From: Tetracentron sinense
Lineage: Eukaryota; Streptophyta; Magnoliopsida; Trochodendrales; Trochodendraceae
NCBI GenBank assembly: GCA_015143295.1
Contig: CM026568.1
Location: 30,636,441-30,700,440, forward strand
DNA: 64,000 nucleotides
Direction: 5' to 3'
Part shown: in pieces, positions 1 to 11,480 of the stretch
Layout: the number at the start of each line of letters is the position of its first letter
Numbering within the stretch: position 1 is the first letter of the stretch
Made by a program: the position numbers and the translations under genes
The notes under the pieces: generated by a model
Told to the model about the DNA's origin: nothing
Databases searched by the model: none
What the model saw: the letters and a program-made list of their open reading frames with translations, nothing else

Positions 1-8
1 ATTTTCAG

Positions 9-55
9 ATCTAAAAAATTTGGATGCTTCTGAGTCTACAACCTTTGCAAGATGA
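9..55 (+). CDS. possible 3'-terminal exon of a gene entering from the left
   Basis: The window opens with ATTTTCAG, a good splice acceptor, followed by a short open frame (LKNLDASESTTFAR, then TGA at 53-55). The AT-rich sequence after it, to about 290, would suit a 3' UTR. The frame is only about 15 codons and I do not recognise the protein, so chance is a real alternative. Confidence 0.2.
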
Positions 56-645
56 TATATATACTTCCTTTTTATTTTCTTGGGGGAACTATTTATTAAT
101 CTCGTCCGTCCAATAAATTATGAATTGAAATTTTACGATTAGGATCATACAGGATACATAAGATGTTAGCACATTTTTCTTCGTTTTGTTAGTCTAATCG
201 ATAGTTAGGATCTGTATTGCAAATATGGTTAGGCCGTAACACTCGTTTGCTGTGTTCGTATCTATTTTTATTTTTTTTTGAAGAATCAATGGCACCCCAA
301 TCGAAAAGCTTCAATGACTTGCCACATTCCTGTTTGAAGATTCTCTTGCTTAGTAATCTGAAAATCCCAACCTAATTCATGAATTATATCATCGAGAGAT
401 AGGTATTCAAGAATTATCGTACACACTCCTATTAGAACTTACAGTCTTATGCTTTAAGAATTTGTATTTGAATCGAACTCCACGCCTGAATGCAAATCTA
501 CTGGTCTGAATACAATTAAAAAAAAATTGTCTTCCATTTAAAATATCTATAGCATTTGGGTTCTTTTGGAGTTTTACAGGGAGGGACGAAAATCCATGGC
601 CAAAGCGAGTAGTGGTGGACTGTCCTGAACTATCAAAAATCACAA

Positions 646-684
<39 letters not shown>

Positions 685-2194
685 ATTTCCCGCCCTATCA
701 ACTATGGAACATCCTGCTCCCAGTTGGCATGATTGGGCATTGGTTGCTTCATCAACCTGTATGTGATATTGGGGGAACCTTGCCAAGATGATGTTCGAAG
801 TTGGCTAGATCCAAACGTGAAATTGCTTTATGTTGGCACTGGTTTCAATTTGAACTGTGAAGAGACATGGTGAGATAGTCTTGCAAGGCCTGTACATTCT
901 CCAACTCATTTGGTTTATTCCTCCTTCTCTTTCAACGGCAGCAATGCTTCAAGGTGTAACGTTGAGTGAGAATGAAAGAGAAAGGTTTTTGAGATGATGG
1001 AGAAGATATGAGGAAAAAAAGAATATAAATAGGGATGGTGAGAATACATGTGAGGGGTTAGGAACATGAAGAGTCGTGGATAGTATAATAATGGCTATTT
1101 ATTATGATGGTGAGAATAGGGGAGTCTCAAATGAATGTTAGGAGAGAGAGAAACGGTTTTTCTTGAGGGGAGACGAATGGATAGAGAGATGAGGGAGTTA
1201 TCTAACATTAATGGGAGTAGGTTTGGTTTAATTGGGGAGATTAATGGAGAGAGAGGGGGGACTAATTTGGAAGGAAAATCGTAGGAAATATATAAAGAGG
1301 GTGTATAAAGATAAAAGAAGGGTTAAGAAGCTTTAATAAGATAATAATTAGTGAGGAGAGAGAAATCCACACACACACATGGAGTGTAGTTATTGGTTGA
1401 AGGGTGTGCCACGTGGCACCAATTTGAAGAAAATAGAGAGCAATGAAGTGTGCCATGTGGATACCAATTGCTATATAGGAGTAGTATAGATAGATACTTG
1501 TCCAATGTTAAAACATGATTTAGGTTGAGGATTGGCGATACTATTTATGTCTAGATACTTTGGTTGATTAAAATTAGACTTGCCTACCTTTTCATTGTTA
1601 GATGATTATTCACTTGTGTCATGTTTTGTCATATCCACATGCACCCCGATTGAGTGTAATAAGAGGTCTAAGTCTCTATATGTAAGTGTCTAGCTTATTT
1701 TTAATTGGGCCCTAGTTTTTTTTTATTTTTTGAGGAAGAGGGTAAGTTAAGGTAGGCAAACTCCTACCAAATGCATAGACTAAAGAAAAATGTGTTACAA
1801 TCTAAGATATTTGCTTTCTGTATTGTCCTTGTGAACAATTGAGGCTAATTCATAAGAAAAATCCGAAGGAGAAAGAACTGAGGTATTAGAGTTATAAAAG
1901 TTTGCTAAAAATCTAATGCCCTTTCGTTTCACGCCAAAGTTGCATTGAGGTGGCATTTAAACCTTTTATTTTTTCCCTAGTTAGCGACCAAGTTTCGAAG
2001 ATACCAGGGTGGGCGGTTTCTTTCTTAGGAAGGCATATAGAGGTTCCCAAGGAATTAAACATTATAGAAATAGATAGTAAGCCAAATTCTTTAGTAAGAC
2101 CAAGGCCTATATCAATGGCCGTGAGTTCCATCTTCAATATATCATTGTCTGAAACCCCCCTTCCGCAAAAGCGACCATTGGATGGTCTCTAATG
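56..2194. other. intergenic, no gene recognised
   Basis: I see no conserved coding frame here. At 645-684 there is a (TA)n tract running into (GA)n. From 960 to 1500 the plus strand is purine-rich (GAGAG-type) with a short (CA)n at about 1369. The style resembles 63,500-64,000 at the other end of the window, so both may be decayed copies of one repeat. The stretch at 700-950 has some codon-like texture but no frame I can name. Confidence 0.5.
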
Positions 2195-2202
2195 ATGCCA
2201 CC

Positions 2203-2595
2203 TAGGGCTGCACTCAAGCTGGGCTAACTTGGTTGTTCAGCTCGGCTTGACCCAATCAAGCCGGGCTTGAGCTTGATTTTCAGTCTCGATCGGGCCGAGC
2301 TGGGCCAAACAACCAAGCTTGAAATTTATTTCAGGCTGAGCTCAGGCCAATATATATATATATTATGTTATTATTATATATAAATAATATAAAATATTTT
2401 ATTTTTATTTAAAAAATATTTTATTAAATAAAACAAGCTGAGCTCAAGCCAGCTATTTGAATTCGGATTGAGCTTCGGGCCGAGTTGTTTGAACACCATT
2501 TCAAGCCGAGCTTCGGGCCGAGCCTAGATTACCCCCCTTTCAACTCAAGCCGAGCTTCAGCCAAACCCGGCTCAGCCCGGCCGAATACACCCCTA
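2203..2595. mobile_element. non-autonomous hAT element (TAGGGCTG...CACCCCTA)
   Basis: The ends are TAGGGCTGCA and TACACCCCTA, imperfect inverted repeats. They are flanked by a perfect 8-bp target duplication, ATGCCACC, at 2195-2202 and 2596-2603. An 8-bp duplication is the hAT hallmark. The interior is rich in GAGCTCGGCTTG-like subterminal motifs on both strands and has an AT-rich centre with no coding capacity. Elements with the same end type lie at 29885-30434, 56385-56835 and 57000-57941. Confidence 0.88.
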
Positions 2596-2603
2596 ATGCC
2601 ACC

Positions 2604-2985
2604 ATGCCCGACAATCCTTAGCCTAGCTGAACCATCATAGTTTAGAAGCCATTTTTTGCGAAATGGATGGGCCCAATAGCACCAAACATAGGGCTTCAAG
2701 AAAAATTTCCTAGGCATTTGCTCCCTAGGATGACAAAATTTAGATTGACCATTGGTTAGTTATCTCAGCTAATTGTGCCCTCCATTAAAAATTGAGGTAA
2801 TACAAAGAGCCACCTAATGGGTTTGTGTGAAATCTAATATTGGATGCAAACATATAAATGACTACATACCTCCCAAGTGTGAAAGCTCTTATGAAATGAC
2901 CAGGCTACCTCATTAGTTAACATGAAATCCCCTATCCAATAGAGAGGGCTACCGGCTCGTTAGTGTGAAAGCTACCACGGTAAAA
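2604..2985. other. intergenic, nothing recognised
   Basis: This is plain AT-rich sequence ending in a poly(A) run near 2983-2996. I see no open frame, RNA gene or repeat structure. Confidence 0.4.
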
Positions 2986-3173
2986 AAAAAAAAAAAGGCT
3001 TACAGGTTTGGAAGTGTTTGATCATAAGTAAAGAAAATTTTTAGTCAAGCACATTTTAGAGAAAGATACAATAAATAGAAAAATCAGTATATTTGAATTT
3101 AACTAGGTTTAACTTTTATAATTTTATATTCCTGGAATTCCTTTAGTGGTATAAAATCAAATCCTTATAAGGG

Positions 3174-5570
3174 ATATCGTAACAACTCTAAAACCCCACA
3201 TTGGTCATAATGGGACTTTGGACCGTGACATTACTTATCCCTGCTTGACTTAATAACAATAAGGCAATCATTAAATGATAATTCTCTCGAAATAGCGATC
3301 ATTAAATTTCTCAATATAAATAAACTATCCTGTATATCATGAAACTAATATGAACATAACTTATAATCCGATCATCCACAATAAAGCTAAGTCTACAGCA
3401 ACATCTACTAAGAGTACGAAAGGTCTATTACAAATATACTCTCAACAAAACTGAATAAACAACTAATAGTAAGGAACTGGTCAAAGTTCCTCGATCCCTC
3501 CTCAAAAGGATCACCTACTTCTTCTTCTTTAGGTATTCCTTCTCAACCTAAGGAGCGGCGGTAGGCTCCTACACTAAACCTGACGACAATAACAGATCGA
3601 CTGAGTATTGAAAACACTTAGCGGATATCCAGTCTAACTAATAATAGCAATAACATATGTACATATTCAATATCCGGTTCATGCGACAATTACATAATCA
3701 ATAACAGTTTCATATGATAATAACGTAATCAGAGTGCGGAAAATATGTGAGCATATCATGTCATCACCTTGACTCGTGTACTTGTGTGACACTTGAACTT
3801 GTGATATGAATTTCATGCATGCTTGCTTCCTGTCAGATAGTGTTTTAGGTCTTTATATCATATACATGGAGATGCATCGACAGTAAGCATAAGCCCCCAG
3901 AGCTCTTGATGATCCAATATCCATGATATTTATCCAGGATTTGAAATTGTATCCATGGAGAGTATCAACGATGTTCCGGAACTCATTGTCATTCATGGTC
4001 TATAATTCATGTCCTTATAATTCAGTATCCTTGTAATTCATACACATAGTCCTTATAATGCATGCACAGTGTCCTTGCAATACCCATGTCATGCATGTTT
4101 GTGTACCCGTGAGACTTGTAACCTACCACACATTGAACTTGTGCTTGAGTGTCGTGATTAATATTCGAACTCGATCATCCCTTAGATTTTGGTCATTTAC
4201 CAAAAAACTCCACCAGAGTGCATCTACCTAGTTAGAGAATTTCCTACCTGGAAGACTTTTCCTAAGCTTTGGCCTTCCCAAATGCCGATCACCATACGAT
4301 ATAAGTAGACATAATTTATCATGACAAGCAACAATTTTTTTCAGTCTAATTTAACAATCTCAATAACACCATTTCAACATTTAGCATTCTTAAGCATATG
4401 TATTAACACATTTATTTCATTATTTATGTATGAATTTCCTTTTGTCCATTTTTAACATTCCATCATTCATTCTCATCCGTCCATAAACCATAAAAATGTC
4501 ATTAAAACTCATTCATCCACAAATCATAACCATGCCATGAGACTCATCCATCATCATTCTCATCTATCTACAAACCATAATCATACCATTAAACTCATCC
4601 ATTATCAATCTCATCATTCAATTCAATATAAACATCATCAAATATTATAATTCATCATCTATTCCCATTATCATGTTTAACAAACACCCTCAAGTACATG
4701 TAATAGCTCATTTAAGCTTCAAGCATAGTATTCTACTAATTTTCATGATGAACATTCAATAATTTTGTCTAATCATGTGAAATCATCAATAGAACATAAT
4801 AGACTTAGGTTAGAACGGATATCGACAATTCGTACCCAATAGAGCTTTTAACACATGCAAAACTCTCATTTCATTAGTAAACCCTTCATTCATGCTCACT
4901 ACCTAATCATCTTTAAATAATCATGTAATATCTTTAATAATTCATTAACATTCTTATCTAAACATATAAAACATCTTAATAGGGTTAGATTAGAAATGAT
5001 ATCGACCTTATGGATTGTTCCCTTCAATCCAAATCGCTTGCAAGAGACTTTAGGGGTGATCTCCAAGTCAAATCCTCATTCTCCAAGTAAGATTCTTCTT
5101 CTCCAAGCAAATCCCTCTTGAAACCCTAGGTTTTCCTAATTTTCTCTCCCAAATTAGGTTTAGAAAATTTTAAACTCTCAAACTCTCTAATTAGAAAGGC
5201 TATTTATAGTCTAGGGGTTTAAAACCCTGATTTCCGTAATTTTTTAAAAAAATCATGTGCGCGACTTGCGATCAATCGTCCATATAGTGCGATCAATCGC
5301 CTCATGATGATCGATCTCCGCATAAGTTGCGATCGATCGCATATGAAATAGTAACTTCCTAAATTTCCAGGTTCAGGGTGATCGATCGTAGTTTAGCCTG
5401 CGATCGACCGCATACTCTATTTTTTTTTTTCTATTTTTCATCTGTTTAAGCATTTTAACACCCTACACCCTTTAGTTATAATTAAACACACCTATTAACA
5501 TATCATTGACAAATATATATACCCCTATTAAACAAGGCAATATCATGAAATAAATTCCGGGTCTCTAGAA
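3174..5570 (-). mobile_element. LTR-like insertion, reverse orientation (about 2.4 kb)
   Basis: Comparison with the uninterrupted relative near 9400-9440 shows about 2.4 kb of extra sequence here. Read on the minus strand it has a TATA-box-like ACTATAAATAG (plus 5202-5214), with a CT-rich leader and AAACCCTAG-type sequence just downstream. That arrangement fits the promoter of a retrotransposon LTR. The minus-strand end carries TAGAGTTGTTACGATATC. I could not define canonical TG...CA ends or a clear target duplication; an ATAT-like match at both edges is the best candidate. The boundaries are therefore good to about 10 bp only. Confidence 0.5.
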
Positions 5571-6114
5571 ATATAAGCATTAAGTTAGTATCTAATTAGA
5601 CCATCACTACACACACAAAGCTACACAATTGAACTGTCCACTAAAAGTGACACAATGGTTGAGCCTATGCTTGAACACCCAATAAGATCGAGTTAGATGT
5701 CTTATCCTCATTTTTATCTAACTAAAATCAAATTACCCTTGGTCGGGTTATATTTGGTAATTTTGTAGCTTGGAACGTTTTTCATGCATATTATGTGAGA
5801 CAAATTATTTTATGTTTTTTTGTGTCTCATGGGTAGTGCATTCTTTTTTGCTTTGAATATAATTTACCTACGTTAATAGGGTTAATAGTTAGCAGGGTTA
5901 GTAGTTAGCTTGGGAATTGGAGCTCTTACGCCTCATACCCAGGGGAGATTGGATTTCCAGACCTGCCTCAACAAAGAGGCCACACCCCACCACTGGCGCA
6001 AGAGGTGGGGTGTGTCTTGGGTAATGCTTAATAGTTCATTTTTTGTCAAGTCTGATATGTATTGTACTTGATCAAAGGGGGAGATGATCAAGTTGGGGGG
6101 AAGTTAATAATCAA

Positions 6115-6290
6115 CTTTGTAGGTGTCAGTTAGTTTAGTTGGTAAAGTCTCTAGGCATCATACCAGCAACCTGGGATTGAATCCCACCTACATCAGGGAT
6201 GGGGGGTTATGGGAGGGGAAGTGCTACCCCTTATTGTGTAGCCCATAGGTCCATGTGGCCTCCAATGAACCAAAACAAAACAAAAAAAAA
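6115..6290 (+). mobile_element. SINE (tRNA-related)
   Basis: The 5' part has a pol III A-box-like TTAGTTTAGTTGG followed at normal spacing by a B-box-like GGGATTGAATCCC. The element ends in an A-rich tail (CAAAACAAAACAAAAAAAAA). This organisation is that of a plant tRNA-derived SINE. A second possible SINE-like piece lies at 5905-6020, with weaker boxes. No clear target duplication was seen. Confidence 0.6.
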
Positions 6291-6426
6291 ACTCAATTCC
6301 AATGGAGAGTTCTATTTCTGAGGGGGAGTTTATGTATAAACTTTATATCATGTTTGTGTTCTCCCTCTCGATAGAGTTGTTGTCTCCTTTTGATTTTTGA
6401 TGTACTTGAGGATGTTTTTTTAAACC

Positions 6427-6705
6427 AATGTTAGATTGTTGAATCATAAGAGTTAATGAATCTACCATGGTTAATAGGGGTTTAAATGGGATACGTGTTG
6501 ACCTATGGGTGGGTTTGAACTCTCCCCGAGTTCAATCATGATTGGCTATGATTCAATTTCGATAAAACATTCAAACATAAAAAAATGTAGGTTTTATGAA
6601 ATCGGATCACAGTGAGAGTTTAATTGCACCCACAAGTCAACACATATCCCTTTTCATCTTTTTAATTGTATTTAGGATTCACTAATCCTTGAGATTCAAC
6701 AATTT
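6427..6705. mobile_element. MITE remnants with the G-box-type subterminal module
   Basis: Two facing arms are present. One ends GTGTTGACCTATGGGTGGG...GAGTTCAATCATGATTGGC, and the other begins CGGATCACAGTGAGAGTT...AAGTCAACACATATCCC. The same arms occur in intact elements at 13771-14108 and 16801-17098. Similar broken arms continue at 7470-7680 and 8600-9010. Confidence 0.55.
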
Positions 6706-6708
6706 AGG

Positions 6709-7463
6709 GGCAGTTTGGATACACTTCCATTTTTCTGTCTTTAAAAATTGGAAATGACTTTCTGTTTTCAGTTTTTTTAAGTATTCAATTTTTTTAAGTA
6801 GGAAACATGTTTGGCATTACTAACCGTTACTTATTTTTAAAAAAGGAAAACAAAAAAACAAATTAGATAAATATGATTAAATAATTTCAATTCATGGTAG
6901 TGGTAGTGGTGGGTGGTGGTGGTGACAGTGGTGGGTGGGTTGTGGTGGAGGTGGTGGTGGTAGTGCTGGGTGGTGGGTGGTGGCGTGGTGGTGGTGGTGG
7001 TGGTAGTGTGGAGGTGTGTGGTAGTGATAGTGAGTGGTGGTGGTGGGTGGTGGGTGGTGGGTGGTGGGTGGTGGGAATAGTAGTAGTGGTGGTGTAGTAT
7101 TGTGGTGGTGGTGGGTGGTGTAGTAGTAGTATTGTGGTGGTGGTGGTGGTTGTGGTTGTGGGTGGATGGTGGTGGTGGGTGGTACTGTGGTTGTGGTGTC
7201 ATAGTGGATGGAGGTGGTGTAGTGATGTGGTGGTGGTTGTGGGGGGTAGATGGTGGTGGGTCCATGTTTTTCATTTTTATTTTTTGTTTTCAAAAATAGA
7301 GATAACATAAAATTTATGTTTCATCAATTTTCAAAAATTTTGTTACTAATTTTTAAAAATTGAAAGCGAAACTTGTTTACTAAACTTGTTTTGTGTAAAA
7401 AATTTCAAATTTTTATTTTTAAAAATAGAAAACAGAAAATAAAAGTGCAACCAATAGGATATT
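6709..7463. mobile_element. TIR element containing a GGT minisatellite
   Basis: The left end GGGCAGTTTGGATACACTT faces a right end that reads TATCCTATTGGTTGCACTT on the opposite strand. Both continue into T-rich and A-rich subterminal sequence with TTTTAAAAATTG motifs. The pattern suits a small MULE- or hAT-like element. The centre has been taken over by a GGT/GTGG repeat. No target duplication was identified, so the outer limits are approximate. Confidence 0.5.
6894..7262. repeat. GGT/GTGGTGGG minisatellite
   Basis: About 370 bp consist almost wholly of GGT, GGGT and AGT units on the plus strand. All long open frames here (poly-Val/Gly/Trp on plus, poly-Thr/Pro/His on minus) are products of the repeat and not genes. 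The strand asymmetry, with G on plus and almost no C, could favour unusual DNA structure. Confidence 0.9.
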
Positions 7464-7846
7464 AATTTTTTGTTTTTTTAAAAAAATTAATCTAAAGGGT
7501 TAAAATTTTTGAACTAAAGTTAAATATTTTTTTTCTAAAAATTAAGGTTATATGGTTGAACTCCAAGAAGTAGTGAGTCTTGACCACAGTTAATAAAAAT
7601 AGAAGGACGCGTGTTGACTTGTGGATGCCACTGAACTCAGAGAGCTAATCCCAATTGACTGTGATCCATCTCAAGTTTTACAAGCTTGTGCGTTATTTCC
7701 TCCACCGCAAGAGTACAATAATTGAGGTGGCTCTACATGTGTTACAGGCTTACAGCAATCAATCTCCCTCACATGGTCCCACTCCACTATCTCTCTCTTC
7801 GCTTATGCCTACTCTCATTTTTCACGAGTCCGACCTTATCTCGAAG

Positions 7847-8584
7847 AGAGCATTCCTAACGGCCTCAAAATAATCAAAATGTTATTTTGGTGAGTCAAAT
7901 GGCTAAAAAGTACTAAAAACTCTCTTCAGAGCTTCACCAAAACTCAACAAAATAAATATTTGGATTTGATAAGGGTACAATACTCACCAAGTTTGATGAG
8001 TTATTAGACACTCATCAAAGCTAAAATTTCTATTTCCCTCATTTTTTGTGGGCCCACACAAATAATAAAAGAATTAAGTACCGTTATGTTGCCCTAAACT
8101 TAAAATATCACTGTTTAGGGCATGGTTTGAAATATTTTACCAAAAAGGGTACATATTTCAATATTACCCTTATAGTGTTTGGCTTTTACATGCATAGCTT
8201 AAGGGTAAATATGTCAAAAGTATGCCCTTTTTAGTAATAAAAATGCAAAGAGTGCTCAATTTTATAAATATGTCAAAAGCATGCCCTTTTAAGTGATTCA
8301 AATATAAGGCATGCCCTTTTAGGTGAAGCAGCCATAATAAAATAAAGGTTTCTCTCTCCCTTCCTTTATTGTGGTCCCACACAAACAATAAAATAATGTT
8401 TCTCTCTCCCTTCCTTTTTTGTTTTCCCACATAAATAATAAAATATTATTTTTCTCTCTTTCTTTTCTTGTAAAAATGGTGAGGCCACTGGGAGTGTTTT
8501 AAAAATTGGTTCTCTAAAATAACTTTTTATAAGTTTTGACCATTTTGGTGAGTACAATTTGGTGAGGCTGCTAGGAATGCTCTA
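7847..8584. mobile_element. TIR element (AGAGCATTCCTA...TAGGAATGCTCT)
   Basis: The left end AGAGCATTCCTAACGGCCTC is mirrored by GAGGCTGCTAGGAATGCTCT at the right. The interior holds several partial repeats: AAATATGTCAAAAG.ATGCCCTTTT at 8204-8300, and CCCACACAAA.AATAAAA with CTCTCTCCCTTCCTTT at 8360-8460. The reading frames over it are repeat-driven and have no recognisable domain. No target duplication could be assigned. Confidence 0.6.
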
Positions 8585-8599
8585 ACCTTCTTATCTATA

Positions 8600-9215
8600 T
8601 GTTTATAGTTAGGATCACAGTCAATTGGGATGAACTTGAGAGAGTTCAATAGCACGCACACGTCAACATAACAATAATTAAGGTTCATTAATCTTAAGAT
8701 TTAACAATTTAATCTTGATTTTTAAGAGAAAAAAAACTAGAAGTTAATACTTGTTAACCAAAATTAAAAGACAATTAAAAAGGCTCTACGAGTGTGACAA
8801 TTGGATAGGATCCAGACTCTTATGTTACTTGGAATTGGGATCATAGTCAATCACACCTATAGGCAAATGCATGTCTCTTTTAATTTTTATTTATTGTGGT
8901 TAAGATTCACTAACTCTTAATGTTAAACAACAATTTTAAAATATATATATATATATTAAGAGAAAAATTAATCTTAAAGGTTAAAACTTCTTAAACAAGG
9001 TTAAGGGGTGCCTAACACCTTCTCCTAACTCAACTGAATCCCTTATCTTGACCTTTGACTTTTAGACCATGTCTTATCTAACTATTTCAGGGACCTATTT
9101 TTCTTAGAATTAGATAGGTGGCGACTCTCTTTTCAAATTGCAATTTATCATTATTCTTTATCGGGATCTATCCTAATCAGGAATGGAGGTTAAAATTTTG
9201 GTACTCACAATATGT
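8600..9215. other. intergenic with MITE arm fragments
   Basis: The stretch contains TAGGATCACAGTCAATTGGG near 8611 and CATAGTCAATCACACCTATAG near 8850. These are arms of the MITE family intact at 13771 and 16801. There is no coding signal. Confidence 0.45.
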
Positions 9216-9219
9216 TCAG

Positions 9220-10255
9220 ATAAAGAACATCAAAAGAAATCTTACAAAGTTTGAAGGTATTTGACCAAAAGTAAAAGAAAAATATTGAGTAAAATAAAAT
9301 GGATAAAGGAGCACCAAAATGTAAAAAATCAGCATATCTGGATCTAATTAGGTTTGAGTTATAAGATTTGTATCTCCGGAGTCTTCTTAGTAGTTAATGT
9401 CATATCCTTGGAGAGGGAAAGAAACCTTGATTTAGTATCTAGTCAGATCATCACTACACATATATTGCTTCACTTTTGAACTGCTCAATAAATGTGAATA
9501 AGTGAATTGGCTATGTTTTAACATTTCATGAGATTTAGTTAGATGTGTATTCTCAGTTGGACTAACTAATCATGTTCTTCATTGGATTTGTAAGTTTAAA
9601 TTACTACTGCTTATAATGTTTTTGATGCATGTTTGTGTGGCACATGATACCTTTTTAGTATTATCATTATATGTTTTCTTATTAGTTGGCATGAGCCTTT
9701 CTAGCAAGAGTTGTCCCTTTTTTTTTGTAGTGACTTTGATCTTAGCGGGAGAATATCAAGTTGATGTGTTGAGGGGGAGTTTTTGCTTTATAATGTTATA
9801 TTTTGTTCCCCGCTCTCTAGTCCCCGCAATGTCTGCATTTGCTTGATTGTATTGTGGTTGCCTTGATATTACATAAGTGTTAAATTGGTATATACTTTGT
9901 GATATTGACTTTCTGCCTACCTTTGGCAATTGTGCCAAAAATGGGGAGAATGTTAGGTATAAGTTCTCAAGTTCAGTAAATTCCTTACAATACTTATGTT
10001 TGTTTATTTGTATATTTCATACATGCTTCACTGGGTGTTTTGTTTATGAGTATATGCAGGTGCAATGTTACAGCAAACAGATTTATATGACAAGAGCTTC
10101 AGTGTCTTCACTTTAAGATTATTTGTCAATTGGTATCATGTAATTGTGTTTGAGTCATGTAATGCCCTAATTCATCATTTGATGTGTTTGAGTGAGTTTG
10201 TGTCAAGTCATGTACTTCAGTTTGGTTTTGCCACAGAATTGCCCAAGGGGGAGAT
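9220..10255 (+). mobile_element. decayed Sirevirus-type 3' internal region, copy 2
   Basis: This non-coding stretch carries several purine tracts (GCGGGAGAATATCAAG about 9746, GAGGGGGAGTTTTT about 9770, TGGGGAGAATGTTAG about 9941, CAAGGGGGAGATTG 10244-10257). The last abuts a TG that starts the LTR. Multiple polypurine tracts before the 3' LTR are a known Sirevirus feature. No gag or pol frame survives. Confidence 0.6.
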
Positions 10256-11480
10256 TGTAAAGTCCATGTTTTAGTGTTGGCCTATTCCGTTGTCAAAATA
10301 GTGAGTCTAGTGTGACTTGTGTCATTTCCTACAAGCGTCTAAGATAAGTGAGGATGAAGACCGAAGAAGATCAGTTGAAGACATTAACATCATAGCCTTC
10401 ATTTCACTCATAAGATGGTAAGTGACCTAGATACCATGCTACCTTAGGTGGAAATTAACTTAGAATAATCATATGAACCTTAGGTGACTAGATATGTAGC
10501 CTTAAGAGTGTTAGAAAATCTTAAAAACTAAAGTTCCTTGTCAGAGGCATATTTTATTGACCGTAGATCTGATTTTGCTTTATAATATATCAAATCGACC
10601 GTATCGAAAAGATCTACAACTTTTGTAAAGAAAGCAGGAGCAAAAATCAAGTTTTTGAAAGTCAGTCGACCGAGCCATGATCGGGTTGACCCACTCTACA
10701 CCAAGTTTGTATGGTGAAAACATCTAGAGAGCTAGAAAAAATCCGATCGACCCAAATGGTCACTTCGGTTGACCGAACTGCCATATTGGGTCAACCCAAT
10801 ATATGCTTGGTCGACCAACTTGGCTTTTAGCATGTTTCTAATTCTGATTTTTTCCTTCTAAAAGCTACTTTGAGTTGCTCTATTTATTAGAACCTTGCTA
10901 GTCCATGAATTAGAGATTGGAGAGTTTAGAGAGAGTTTAAAAAGGATTATTAGAGTTCCCCCAACCTATTCTCCTCTCCTCTTTCACCCTAAAGATTGCA
11001 AGTTATTATTCCATATTTACTTGCTTGATTATTCATTTGATTGGGATACTCATAGGGGGTTGTGTGATTAAAAACCATCAACCCGTTCCGTGAAGAACAC
11101 TTTGGTCGATGTGTTTTGGAGCTTTTGCGAAGGAAATCGATCCGAGAAGAATTGTGGATATTTGGTCGGTGGAATTTGAAGCCGCCGTGGACGAAGATCG
11201 GTCTTTGGTGATCGTGGTTGTCGAGACTCAAGAGAAGTAGAGGCTGCTGAGGTTGTTCACGGGTCTTGCGAGAACGTGATTACTTATTGAGACGTGTAGC
11301 TATGGATCGATGAGTTCGAGTCCTGTTTGGGTGAAGTTCGAGTCTGTAAGTATTTTTACTTTGTCTTAGTGATCTCTTTGCTGGAGTAGGTCCTGTGGTT
11401 TTTTCGAAATGATTTCCACGTAAAAATTGCTTGTATTGTGATTTGCTTGTTTCCCTTATTTCGCACTTTAAATTCATCAT
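10256..11480 (+). mobile_element. Sirevirus-type 3' LTR (right end approximate)
   Basis: It starts TGTAAAGTCCATG immediately after a polypurine tract. It contains a CTATTTATTAG TATA-like site near 10880, preceded by many GGTCGACC-like motifs (10670-10830). It continues through a GT-rich leader to TTTCGCACTTTAAATTCATCA near 11460-11480. No primer-binding site follows, which is consistent with the 3' LTR of an element facing right. The end point is an estimate because no partner LTR is in the window. Confidence 0.5.

Larger units (their letters stand above)
2997..6440 (+). mobile_element. decayed Sirevirus-type 3' internal region, copy 1 (interrupted)
   Basis: Segments 2997-3173 and about 5571-5900 align by eye with 9220-9650. 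Both copies share an AGAAAAATCAGYATAT-like stretch, an AACTAGGTTT-like stretch and a TTAGTATCTA...CATCACTACA stretch. Downstream are purine tracts of the AGGGGGAGAT type (about 6074, 6317). Repeated purine tracts upstream of the 3' LTR are typical of Sirevirus copia elements. No intact gag or pol frame remains. The two aligned blocks are separated by the insertion at about 3174-5570, and a SINE lies at about 6115-6290. Confidence 0.5.

Noticed and set aside
6837-7308. Long open frames of 138-145 codons rich in Pro/Thr/His and, on the other strand, Val/Gly/Trp
   Set aside because: They are translations of the GGT minisatellite in several frames at once; no domain, no start context and no conserved flank.
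9721-9735. TTTTTTGTAGTG as a CACTA-element right end
   Set aside because: No matching CACTACAAA end or 3-bp duplication nearby, and the site lies within decayed Sirevirus sequence; a T run before GTAGTG can arise by chance.
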